Shown: one piece after another, positions 42,219-53,831 of the stretch | How the letters are laid out: each line of letters opens with the position of its first letter | Numbering within the stretch: the stretch's first letter is position 1 | NCBI GenBank assembly: GCA_036924085.1 | Contig: JAVGWX010000004.1 | Location: 44,036,293 to 44,100,292, forward strand | DNA from: Ariolimax columbianus | Taxonomy: Eukaryota > Mollusca > Gastropoda > Stylommatophora > Arionidae | DNA: 64,000 nucleotides | Direction of reading: 5' to 3' | Notes under the pieces: generated by a model | Database searches by the model: none | Told to the model about the DNA's origin: nothing | The model's input: only the letters and a program-made list of their open reading frames with translations | Position numbers and translations under genes: made by a program

Positions 42219-45200
42219 AAAACAACCATTCCTCCAAATTGTGCAAGATGGAAATAGGACGAAGAGAAAACTTTGAAAAACAACCATTCCTCCAAGTTGT
42301 GCAAGATGGAAACAGGACGAAGAGAAAACTTTGGGAAACAACCATTCCTCCAAGTTGTGCAAGATGGAAACAGGTGAAAGAGACAACTTTAGAAAACAAC
42401 CATTCCTCCAAGTTGTGCAAGATGGAAACAGGACGTAGAGAAAACTTTGGAAAACAACCATTCCTCCAAGTTGTGCAAGATGGAAACAGGACCAAGAGAA
42501 AACTTTGGAAAACAACCATTCCTACAAGTTGTGCAAGATGGAAACAGGACGAAGAGAAAACTTTGGAAAACAACCATTCCTCCAAGTTGTGAAAGATGGA
42601 AACAGGACGAAGAGAAAACTTTGGAAAACAACCATTCCTCCAAGTTGTGCAAGATGGAAACAGGACGAAGAGAAAACTTTGGAAAACAACCATTCCTCTA
42701 AGTTGTGAAAGATGGAAACAGGACGAAGAGAAAGCTTTGGAAAACAACCATTCCTCCAAGTTGTGCAAGATGGAAATAGGACGAAGAGAAAACTTTGGAA
42801 AACAACCATTCCTCCAAGTTGTGCAAGATGGAAACAGGACGAAGAGAAAACTTTGAAAAACAACCATTCCTCCAAGTTGTGCAAGATGGAAACAGGACGA
42901 AGAAAAAACTTTGGAAAACAACCATTCCTCCAAGTTGTGCAAGATGGAAACAGAACGAAGAGAAAACTTTGGAAAACAACCATTCCTCCAAGTTGTGAAA
43001 GATGGAAACAGGACGAAGAGAAAGCTTTGGGAAACAACCATTCCTCCAAGTTGTGAAAGATGGAAACAGGACGAAGAGAAAACTTTGGAAAACAACCATT
43101 CCTCCAAGTTGTGCAAGATGGAAACAGGACGAAGAGAAAACTTTGGAAAACAACCATTCCTCTAAGTTGTGAAAGATGGAAACAGGACGAAGAGAAAGCT
43201 TTGGAAAACAACCATTCCTCCAAGTTGTGCAAGATGGAAATAGGACGAAGAGAAAACTTTGGAAAACAACCATTCCTCCAAGTTGTGCAAGATGGAAACA
43301 GGACGAAGAGAAAACTTTGAAAAACAACCATTCCTCCAAGTTGTGCAAGATGGAAACAGGACGAAGAAAAAACTTTGGAAAACAACCATTCCTCCAAGTT
43401 GTGCAAGATGGAAACAGAACGAAGAGAAAACTTTGGAAAACAACCATTCCTACAAGTTGTGAAAGATGGAAACAGGACGAAGAGAAAGCTTTGGAAAACA
43501 ACCATTCCTCCAAGTTGTGCAAGATGGAAACAGGACGAAGAGAAAACTTTGGAAAACAACCATTCCTCCAAGTTGTGCAAGATGGAAACAGGACGAAGAG
43601 AAAACTTTGGAAAACAACCATTCTTCCAAGTTGTGCAAGATGGAAACAGGACGAAGAGAAAACTTTGGAAAACAACCATTCCTCCAAGTTGTGCAAGATG
43701 GAAACAGGACGAAGAGAAAACTTTGAAAAACAACCATTCCTCCAAGTTGTGAAAGATGGAAACAGGACGAAGAGAAAACTTTGGAAAACAACCATTCCTC
43801 CAAGTTGTGCAAGATGGAAACAGGACGAAGAGAAAACTTTGGAAAACAACCATTCCTCCAAGTTGTGCAAGATGGAAACAGGACGAAGAGAAAACTTTGG
43901 AAAACAACCATTCCTCCAAGTTGTGCAAGATGGAAATAGGACGAAGAGAAAACTTTGGAAAACAACCATTCCTCCAAGTTGTGCAAGATGGAAACAGGAC
44001 CAAGAGAAAACTTTGGAAAACAACCATTCCTCCAAGTTGTGAAAGATGGAAACAGGACGAAGAGAAAACTTTGGAAAACAACCATTCCTCCAAGTTGTGC
44101 AAGATGGAAACAGGACGAAGAGAAAACTTTGGAAAACAACCATTCCTCCAAGTTGTGCAAGATGGAAACAGGACGAAGAGAAAACTTTGGAAAACAACCA
44201 TTCCTCCAAGTTGTGCAAGATGGAAACAGGACGAAGATAAAACTTTGGAAAACAACCATTCCTACAAGTTGTGCAAGATGGAAACAGGACGAAGAGAAAA
44301 CTTTGGAAAACAACCATTCCTCCAAGTTGTGAAAGATGGAAACAGGACGAAGAGAAAGCTTTGGAAAACAACCATTCCTCCAAGTTGTGCAAGATGGAAA
44401 CAGGACGAAGAGAAAACTTTGGAAAACAACCATTCCTCCAAGTTGTGCAAGATGGAAATTGGACGAAGAGAAAACTTTGAAAAACAACCATTCCTCCTAG
44501 TTGTGCAAGATGGAAACAGGACGAAGAGAAAACTTTGGAAAACAACCATTCCTCCAAGTTGTGCAAGATGGAAACAGAACGTAGAGAAAACTTTGGAAAA
44601 CAACCATTCCTCCAAGTTGTGAAAGATGGAAACAGGACGAAGATAAAGCTTTGGAAAACAACCATTCCTCCAAGTTGTGCAAGATGGAAACAGGACGAAG
44701 AGAAAACTTTGGAAAACAACCATTCCTCCAAGTTGTGCAAGATGGAAACAGGACGAAGAGAAAACTTTGGAAAACAACCATTCCTCCAAGTTGTACAAGA
44801 TGGAAACAGGACGAAGAGAAAACTTTGGAAAACAACCATTCCTCCAAGTTGTGCAAGATGGAAACAGTACGAAGAGAAAACTTTGGAAAACAACCATTCC
44901 TCCAAGTTGTGCAAGATGGAAATAGGACGAAGAGAAAACTTTGGAAAACAACCATTCCTCCAAGTTGTGCAAGATGGAAACAGGACGAAGAGAAAACTTT
45001 GGAAAACAACCATTCCTCCAAGTTGTGCAAAATGGAAACAGGACGAAGAGAAAACTTTGGAAAACAACCATTCCTCCAAGTTGTGCAAGATGGAAACAGG
45101 ACGAAGAGAAAACTTTGGAAAACAACCATTCCTCCAAGTTGTGCAAGAGGGAAACAGGACGAAGAGAAAACTTTGGAAAACAACCATTCCTCCAAGTTGT

Positions 45201-48200
45201 ACAAGATGGAAACAGGACGAAGAGAAAACTTTGGAAAACAACCATTCCTCTAAGTTGTTCAAGATGGAAACAGGACGAAGAGAAAACTTTGGAAGACAAC
45301 CATTCCTCCAAGTTGTGCAAGATGGAAACAGGACGAAGAGAAAACTTTGGAAAACAACCATTCCTCCAAGTTGTGCAAGATGGAAACAGGACGAAGAGAA
45401 AACTTTGGAAAACAACCATTCCTCCAAGTTGTACAAGATGGAAACAGGACGAAGAGAAAACTTTGGAAAACAACCATTCCTCCAAGTTGTGCAAGATGGA
45501 AACAGTACGAAGAGAAAACTTTGGAAAACAATAATTCCTCCAAGTTGTGCAAGATGGAAATAGGACGAAGAGAAAACTTTGGAAAACAACCATTCCTCCA
45601 AGTTGTGCAAGATGGAAACAGGACGAAGAGAAAACTTTGGAAAACAACCATTCCTCCAAGTTGTGCAAAATGGAAACAGGACGAAGAGAAAACTTTGGAA
45701 AACAACCATTCCTCCAAGTTGTGCAAGATGGAAACAGGACGAAGAGAAAACTTTGGAAAACAACCATTCCTCCAAGTTGTGCAAGAGGGAAACAGGACGA
45801 AGAGAAAACTTTGGAAAACAACCATTCCTCCAAGTTGTACAAGATGGAAACAGGACGAAGAGAAAACTTTGGAAAACAACCATTCCTCTAAGTTGTTCAA
45901 GATGGAAACAGGACGAAGAGAAAACTTTGGAAGACAACCATTCCTCCAAGTTGTGCAAGATGGAAACAGGACGAAGAGAAAACTTTGGAAAACAACCATT
46001 CTTCCAAGTTGTGCAAGATGGAAACAGGACGAAGAGAAAACTTTGGAAAACAACCATTCCTCCAAGTTGTGCAAGATGGAAATAGGACGAAGAGAAAACT
46101 TTGGAAAACAACCATTCCTCCAAGTTGTGCAAGATGGAAACAGGACGAAGAGAAAACTTTGGAAAACAACCATTCCTCCAAGTTGTGCAAGATGGAAATA
46201 GGACGAAGAGAAAACTTTGGAAAACAACCATTCCTCCAAGTTGTGCAAGATGGAAACAGGACGAAGAGAAAACTTTGGAAAACAACCATTCCTCCAAGTT
46301 GTGCAAGATGGAAACAGGACGAAGAGAAAACTTTGGAAAACAACCATTCCTCCAAGTTGTGCAAGATGGAAATTGGACGAAGAGAAAACTTTGGAAAACA
46401 ACCATTCCTCCAAGTTGTGAAAGATGGAAATAGGACGAAGAGAAAACTTTGGAAAACAACCATTCCTCCAAGTTGTGTAAGATGGAAACAGGACGAAGAG
46501 AAAACTTTGGAAAACAACCATTCCTCCAAGTTGTGCAAGATGGAAACAGGACGAAGAGAAAACTTTGGAAAACAACCATTCCTCCAAGTTGTGCAAGATG
46601 GAAACAGGACGAAGAGAAAACTTTGGAAAACAACCATTCCTCCAAGTTGTGCAAAATTGAAACAGGACGAAGAGAAAACTTTGGAAAACAACCATTCCTC
46701 CAAGTTGTGAAAGATGGAAACAGGACGAAGAGAAAACTTTGGAAAACAACCATTCCTCCAAGTTGTGCAAGATGGAAACAGGACGAAGAGAAAACTTTGG
46801 AAAACAACCATTCCTCTAAGTTGTGAAAGATGGAAACAGGACGAAGAGAAAGCTTTGGAAAACAACCATTCCTCCAAGTTGTGCAAGATGGAAATAGGAC
46901 GAAGAGAAAACTTTGGAAAACAACCATTCCTCCAAGTTGTGCAAGATGGAAACAGGACGAAGAGAAAACTTTGAAAAACAACCATTCCTCCAAGTTGTGC
47001 AAGATGGAAACAGGACGAAGAAAAAACTTTGGAAAACAACCATTCCTCCAAGTTGTGCAAGATGGAAACAGAACGAAGAGAAAACTTTGGAAAACAACCA
47101 TTCCTCCAAGTTGTGAAAGATGGAAACAGGACGAAGAGAAAGCTTTGGAAAACAACCATTCCTCCAAGTTGTGCAAGATGGAAACAGGACGAAGAGAAAA
47201 CTTTGGAAAACAACCATTCCTCCAAGTTGTGCAAGATGGAAACAGGACGAAGAGAAAACTTTGGAAAACAACCATTCTTCCAAGTTGTGCAAGATGGAAA
47301 CAGGACGAAGAGAAAACTTTGGAAAACAACCATTCCTCCAAGTTGTGCAAGATGGAAACAGGACGAAGAGAAAACTTTGAAAAACAACCATTCCTCCAAG
47401 TTGTGAAAGATGGAAACAGGACGAAGAGAAAACTTTGGAAAACAACCATTCCTCCAAGTTGTGCAAGATGGAAACAGGACGAAGAGAAAACTTTGGAAAA
47501 CAACCATTCCTCCAAGTTGTGCAAGATGGAAACAGGACGAAGAGAAAACTTTGGAAAACAACCATTCCTCCAAGTTGTGCAAGATGGAAATAGGACGAAG
47601 AGAAAACTTTGGAAAACAACCATTCCTCCAAGTTGTGCAAGATGGAAACAGGACCAAGAGAAAACTTTGGAAAACAACCATTCCTCCAAGTTGTGAAAGA
47701 TGGAAACAGGACGAAGAGAAAACTTTGGAAAACAACCATTCCTCCAAGTTGTGCAAGATGGAAACAGGACGAAGAGAAAACTTTGGAAAACAACCATTCC
47801 TCCAAGTTGTGCAAGATGGAAACAGGACGAAGAGAAAACTTTGGAAAACAACCATTCCTCCAAGTTGTACAAGATGGAAACAGGACGAAGAGAAAACTTT
47901 GGAAAACAACCATTCCTCCAAGTTGTGCAAGATGGAAACAGGACGAAGAGAAAACTTTGGAAAACAACCATTCCTCCAAGTTGTGCAAGATGGAAATAGG
48001 ACGAAGAGAAAACTTTGGAAAACAACCATTCCTCCAAGTTGTGCAAGATGGAAACAGGACGAAGAGAAAACTTTGGAAAACAACCATTCCTCCAAGTTGT
48101 GCAAAATGGAAACAGGACGAAGAGAAAACTTTGGAAAACAACCATTCCTCCAAGTTGTGCAAGATGGAAACAGGACGAAGAGAAAACTTTGGAAAACAAC

Positions 48201-49060
48201 CATTCCTCCAAGTTGTGCAAGAGGGAAACAGGACGAAGAGAAAACTTTGGAAAACAACCATTCCTCCAAGTTGTACAAGATGGAAACAGGACGAAGAGAA
48301 AACTTTGGAAAACAACCATTCCTCTAAGTTGTTCAAGATGGAAACAGGACGAAGAGAAAACTTTGGAAGACAACCATTCCTCCAAGTTGTGCAAGATGGA
48401 AACAGGACGAAGAGAAAACTTTGGAAAACAACCATTCTTCCAAGTTGTGCAAGATGGAAACAGGACGAAGAGAAAACTTTGGAAAACAACCATTCCTCCA
48501 AGTTGTGCAAGATGGAAATAGGACGAAGAGAAAACTTTGGAAAACAACCATTCCTCCAAGTTGTGCAAGATGGAAACAGGACGAAGAGAAAACTTTGGAA
48601 AACAACCATTCCTCCAAGTTGTGCAAGATGGAAATAGGACGAAGAGAAAACTTTGGAAAACAACCATTCCTCCAAGTTGTGCAAGATGGAAACAGGACGA
48701 AGAGAAAACTTTGGAAAACAACCATTCCTCCAAGTTGTGCAAGATGGAAACAGGACGAAGAGAAAACTTTGGAAAACAACCATTCCTCCAAGTTGTGCAA
48801 GATGGAAATAGGACGAAGAGAAAACTTTGGAAAACAACCATTCCTCCAAGTTGTGCAAGATGGAAATAGGACGAAGAGAAAACTTTGGAAAACAACCATT
48901 CCTCCAAGTTGTGTAAGATGGAAACGGGACGAAGAGAAAACTTTGGAAAACAACCATTCCTCCAAGTTGTGCAAGATGGAAACAGGACGAAGAGAAAACT
49001 TTGGAAAACAACCATTCCTCCAAGTTGTGCAAGATGGAAACAGGACGAAAAGAAAACTTG
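42219..49060. repeat. 58-bp tandem satellite, about 118 copies
   Basis: The monomer on + is AAAACAACCATTCCTCCAAG plus TTGTGCAAGATGGAAACAGG and ACGAAGAGAAAACTTTGG (58 bp). Monomer starts fall at 42,219 + 58n at every point checked (42,451; 45,061; 45,119; 46,801; 49,005), so there is no net indel over 6.8 kb. Copies differ only by substitutions at a few recurrent positions (GTGC/GTGA, AAAC/AAAT, CTCC/CTCT, AAAACT/AAAGCT). The last copy is imperfect at its end. Neither strand's consensus has a stop in any frame, which explains the long ORFs. Sharp edges on both sides; no CRISPR-like spacers. Confidence 0.97.
42698..49015 (-). other. 2,105-codon open frame within the satellite (not considered a gene)
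   Basis: A 58-residue period (three 58-bp monomers read in the three frames) of low-complexity text such as GGMVVFQSFLFVLFPSCTTW and RNGCFPKFSLRPVSILHNL. Overlapping long frames exist on both strands (793, 738, 577 and 526 codons minus; up to 342 plus). There is no domain, and the frames simply end where a substitution makes TAA or TGA. Reported because its length would attract automated gene callers. Confidence 0.9.
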
Positions 49061-51110
49061 AAGAGCGTTGCGACTGGCCTAGCAAGCCGACTATGAGCAT
49101 CTTATTGTTGTGAAAACATTAGAGATACTTGAACGGACTGATTTCAACGGATTACAGAATAGAAACGCTAAAGGACTACGGAAGCAAGTAACATAGCGAC
49201 ATTAAATGTTAATGGGCGGTGAAATGATACGAGGCTGAAATAATTCATGACAAAACACGACCGGTTATTCAATGGAGAAAAGAAGGTTGATTAGAGTATA
49301 CTCTGAGAAAGAAACTAAACAACCCAAACAAACATTCGTTAGATAGAAACCCACAGATGAAAAGGAACATGAGGAGGTCAGGGAATACCTATAGAAGTAA
49401 TAGGGAGGTAGATGCCAAGTGCAGCTTGGGCCGTCTTATATACGGCGCTCAAGAAGATGGCTTTAAATTGAACTCGGTAGAAAACATCCACTACAGTACA
49501 CGAACACAACAGATACAGATTGCTCGGACTGAAGCCATTTTTAGACGCAGTGCTTTTTAGCGCTGTACAAGAGTTCAGATTTGGACGCCTCCTATTTCTG
49601 ATGGTAATCACGCTCTGATAAAATCTAAAAATAGCGTTGCTGAAATTCGCGTAGCTTCGTCAATAGAATGTTAACAGCATTCCGGGAAAATAACGGTGAT
49701 TACATACCATCACGTTATTCTCTAGACCTTTAACACAATGTTGTAACTACGCTAATATATAATAGCTGCGTTGACAGTTAGTACCGCATAACTGTGAGCA
49801 TGAATCATGAATGCACAGGTAAGATCAGGTTGACCCATGTATACATGTACCAAAGAAGTATATATTAAATAATAATAATGACGTGTTTCCTGTTGCTCGT
49901 GACAGCCAGGTAAATGTACAGACTGACGAATAATTACTCATTAACCCTTGCAGTTCATAGGGTGGAGCCTATCCTTCTAACCGGCATGTTGAACAGCTGT
50001 TTATTTGGAAATTGAATAAACAGCTGTGTACCGAAATTATATGCACGGAGGACGTAAGGAAGCTGAAAGGAGATAGCCCTTCCACAATGCAAAAATACAG
50101 TAAACCACTCAAATTTTTGAATTCAAATATCGACGGCAAGAGAGGAGGACATAGAAAAAGGCACATTGATTCTAAAGACGACGAACTGACATTGTTAAAG
50201 ATTTCGTGTTATGTTACATGAAACACCTGGTAATAACAAGGAAGAAGCGCTAGTAGGCTGAGATGATAAATGCAAAGTGCAATATTTTGGTACTTACAGA
50301 AAACGAACTACGAGTCGTAGACTAGGATTGAAACGTGATCGTCTATAGCGAAGCTCTCGCGGTTGAAAGAGACAAGTGCAGTGTCGACTATATGGATGAC
50401 AGGAAGCCAAACAGGAGGCAACAAAGAATATAAGGGGTTTTAACGAAAGTAGGATAAAGTGTGCGAGAATAGAGAATTTTAACTCTCTATGGATAAAATT
50501 CAAAAAAATCTTCGAACTTCCTGCAGAATATGGTTGCAGCTTCACCACAAGACGTAGGCATATACAGGTGACACGCCCCGGGGGAATGAACAAACTAAAA
50601 TGATGATTCGTGAAAAGAAGGGGCATTAAAATAATATTTGGATGCCAACACAAATATAACGGTTAGATCTGTTGCTTCTCACGGCTAAGGTATTTGCCAT
50701 CATTACGCTCTAGTCTCCTCATTTGGGGACGGGTAACTGACAAATGGTTAGGAGAGACAAGGCAGTGTTGACAGTAACATAAAAAAAAGTGAGCCATTCT
50801 TCAATCAAGTCTATAAAACTTCATTTCCGACAGCAGTGTCTACTATTGGACTACTTTCACATTTCAATTCTATGTTGCTCCTTACAAAGCCACCACTGTA
50901 AACGGGATCCTTAAAGGAAACTTGCATCAAATTATGTTGAGTGATCTACCAGTACTAACTTATGTACCTTCTCGCTATTCATGGTGAAACATCTAGCTAC
51001 ATGCACAATCATTTGTAGTCTCTTTTTTGCATGCAATAAGGTAATTTAGTCCCATTCTTTCCTCCGGACTAAAAAAGGCCTCGGCTCCCTTCGGAACCGT
51101 AAAATCTTCC
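49061..51110. other. No gene recognised
   Basis: AT-rich flank of the satellite. Open frames up to 119 codons (50,294-50,653, -) lack recognisable motifs. Confidence 0.4.
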
Positions 51111-51112
51111 AG

Positions 51113-51330
51113 GCAAAGAGAATTCAAGTTAAGAACTTCTTCAAAACATTATTGACAATTACCTTGACAAAATTATCCTTCTAGAAGATTGCAAGTAGAA
51201 ACTTCCGGCAAGTGAGAATTCAAGATAAGAATTCTTTGAGCGCCTTCAAAAGACTATTCACGATGAATTGTCTTTCTTGAAGATTTCAAGTAAACAATTC
51301 ACAGAAAGGGAAGTTCAAGTTAAGGCCAGT
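51113..51330. repeat. Degenerate tandem repeat, about 95 bp
   Basis: GAGAATTCAAGTTAAGAACT, GAGAATTCAAGATAAGAATT and GGAAGTTCAAGTTAAGG recur with CTTCAAAA and TTCTTGAAGAT-type spacers: about two and a half diverged units. Confidence 0.55.
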
Positions 51331-51990
51331 AATCATGACATTGCGTTTTTGTTGAGCTTGATTTAAGCAGTTGTCTCCTGTGATGTCAACTAGCTAGCTC
51401 TCTGTGCCAATCATGTATTTTGATAAGGAAGGGATTATGTGGAAACTTAAAGGCTTTGAGTTGTAAACAAAAAATGTTTGTTCATGACAACGGTCACGAA
51501 ACAGATGATGGAAGCGACATACTACAGGAGGTAAATGAGTTAAGACAGAAGACTAGCGGAAAAACCGCCAAAAAACTGTCTCAACTTGTATAGCCTTTAG
51601 TCACTTAACATTTGAGACAATGAAATATCGGCCGAGTTCGATCTAGATACATTTATAGATTCCATTACTTCCTAACTTTTCCATCATTAAGCATAGAGCC
51701 TTCATCACTTGAATGTCTGTGTCGCAGTTAGACAAACAATGAATAGTGGCAGTTTCAAATTAAGAAACGTGGTAAGGTTGGAAAAATATCGAAACTTCAA
51801 AGGAGTAGTTAGTTATTTGTTGTTTTTATCCGAAGCGACCTTTTCCTCTTTTGGACCTCTGTCGTATAAATGTTACATATACATACTCTCATATTTTCTA
51901 TCGAGGTGTACTGAAGAAAGTGAGTCTGAGCCCTCATTGCAAAGCAATCCATTGATGCCACCCCCATAACATTCAAACTAAAAATCAACA
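51331..51990. other. No gene recognised
   Basis: Nothing supported. Confidence 0.4.
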
Positions 51991-51994
51991 TGAG

Positions 51995-52150
51995 GAGAGG
52001 AGACTGGTGTTTGGTCAGGCAAAACATACTGATCAGACTATGTTAGTCAGGGTCAGGCAAAACATACTGATCAGACTGTTAGTCAGGGTCAGGCAAAACA
52101 TACTGATCAGACTATGTTAGTCAGGGTCAGGCAAAACATACTGACCAAGA
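51995..52150. repeat. Short minisatellite, about 40 bp
   Basis: Four copies of GTCAGGCAAAACATACTGAT plus CAGACTATGTTAGTCAGG; the third lacks a few bases. Confidence 0.85.
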
Positions 52151-52394
52151 CCCTTACGTCGACTTCCTCGTAGTTCTCCCTGAAAAGTTATATTCTTCTT
52201 GGTAGTCGGGTTAACGAGGTAAGGAATCGACGTGATCCCTGTAGTACTGGGCGAATGCAGGTAAGGCCAAGCATATCACAACCGCCTGAACGACGACCAA
52301 ATCGTATAAGCCAAAACACAAATACAAGAAAAACGATCATTCCATAGACTCCAAGAGCGTACTCTAACACATATCAAGATACAAAACAAATCAA

Positions 52395-52660
52395 GTCATA
52401 TAGTGGATTCCAACCCATTGTGGGGTCCATGAAAATGGGAAGGCAAATGAGCTCGCAAAAGCCGTATGTGGCGGCACGCAGCAGATTCGCCATCCACAGG
52501 GCCAAAAAGAAGCAAAGACACTAATCAAACTATTCATGAGAATGGAATAAAGAGATCAAAGAATAAAAGCCAGACAATGATAGCATAGACAAACTTGGCA
52601 GAGATGGACAGGCAACGAACGCTCTTCGCCAATTCATATTGTGTGATATTTCCATGAGAT
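52395..52660 (+). pseudogene. LINE RNase H relic
   Basis: WIPTHCGVHENGKANELAKA with the 'WIP.HCG..GNE.AN.LAK' signature at about 52,408-52,468 (catalytic Asp replaced by Asn). QPQGQKEAKTLIK-like text follows, then loss of frame. Only the end of RNase H is recognisable. Confidence 0.7.
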
Positions 52661-53010
52661 CCGCCTGTGAGATTGCTTATCCTGACCTTTCCTTTCACCT
52701 TTCTCTGTCAAGTGTTTGTTATCCTTCTCGTTCAGTTTATTATGTGTTCTTCATTCTTGTTTATAGTTTATAATACTTTAATTTCAACATATATGAAGAA
52801 ATCAGTGCCAAGACTGAAACTACTGATATTTCTATAGAGATTGTCTGGAAATTAAACATTACGCTGGCTATCCCATCCTTTATAAATTTAAAGCCACAAA
52901 AACATTCAACAAATATATACAGGTACTTGTTTTTTAGGCCTGTATTTGTTGAAACATATGTACTCTATAGGGAGCTGAAAAAGAATTGATCGATTGATTT
53001 ATTGATTGAT
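52661..53010. other. No gene recognised
   Basis: AT-rich; ends with a GATTGATT short tandem run at about 52,985-53,015, which may be the tail of the adjacent SINE. Confidence 0.45.
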
Positions 53011-53014
53011 TGAC

Positions 53015-53475
53015 CAGGAATGATACCTAACTTAACTTAACATCCTTATACTGGTTTAGAAAACTCTACACAGTCTGAATACAACCAGTTTCTTGGAGTG
53101 TGGTTTTTACCGATGTGAGAGTCCATCTTAATAGACTCAAACACTAGAGCTAAGCAGACTCGCAGCTAGTTAGGCGACATATATAGTTACTCTTAACAAA
53201 CTACCTGGGGAAAGGCACAAATAAATTTCGTAGATTTTTAATCTGAATCTTGTCCGAGAAGTGGCCGTTCAGCCTACTATTTGCGATGTCCAACTACAAA
53301 GGAATTTTTAACTTGCTCGACACTGAAGACGGGACTCCGATCTCACTACCCAGATATCAGGTTAATTTTTACCAGACTATCCACGTGAAAAAAATCCCGA
53401 TCTCCACCGTGATTCGAACACGCGACCTCCGGCACCCGAGGCGAACACCTTTACCGCGAGACCATTGCTCCCCCC
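53015..53475 (-). mobile_element. tRNA-derived SINE (family S2, about 445 bp), copy 2
   Basis: The minus-strand head has TGGTCTCGCGGTAAAGGTG (A-box region) and GTGTTCGAATCACGG (B box, near 53,405-53,420). It shares ACCTGGGGAAAGGCACAAAT, CAAACACTAGAGCTAAGC and GTTAGGCGACATATATAG on + with 28,245-28,705, and the GTTAA-repeat 3' end. A poly-C run (53,468-53,487) abuts the head. Confidence 0.85.
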
Positions 53476-53829
53476 CCCCCCCCCCCCGCCCCTTGATACT
53501 AATAATGGTGTGTATAAAGCGAGCCACATTCATGTATAACTCATAAATTAAGGAACTGTAGAAATAATAACAGTTGCTTATCGCAGCTTAGATGACGAAG
53601 CGTCAGAGATGTGTATTCAGATGTCACCGCAAATGACCGTATAGTCATATCCCAGCGCGACAAATTTGGTGCAAATGTTTTTTATCTTCGCCCCGGTATT
53701 GATTCTCTTCTGGTGATGCAACTACCGTGTGTTATGGCAGTGCTCCAGGCTGAGCGGTTCAGAGCAAGCAGCTACCATACGACGACATCAATCATGAAAC
53801 TGATCTGAGATACTTTCAGATAGTGTTTG
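53476..53829. other. No gene recognised
   Basis: Poly-C then unassigned sequence. Confidence 0.4.
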
Positions 53830-53831
53830 CA

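Noticed and set aside
42698..49015. Giant 2,105-residue repetitive protein
   Set aside because: The frame is open only because the 58-bp monomer has no stop in any frame. Equally long repetitive frames exist on the other strand, frames end at single substitutions, and there is no domain or sensible start context.
50294..50653. 119-codon minus-strand ORF
   Set aside because: No motif or signal that I can support; likely chance.
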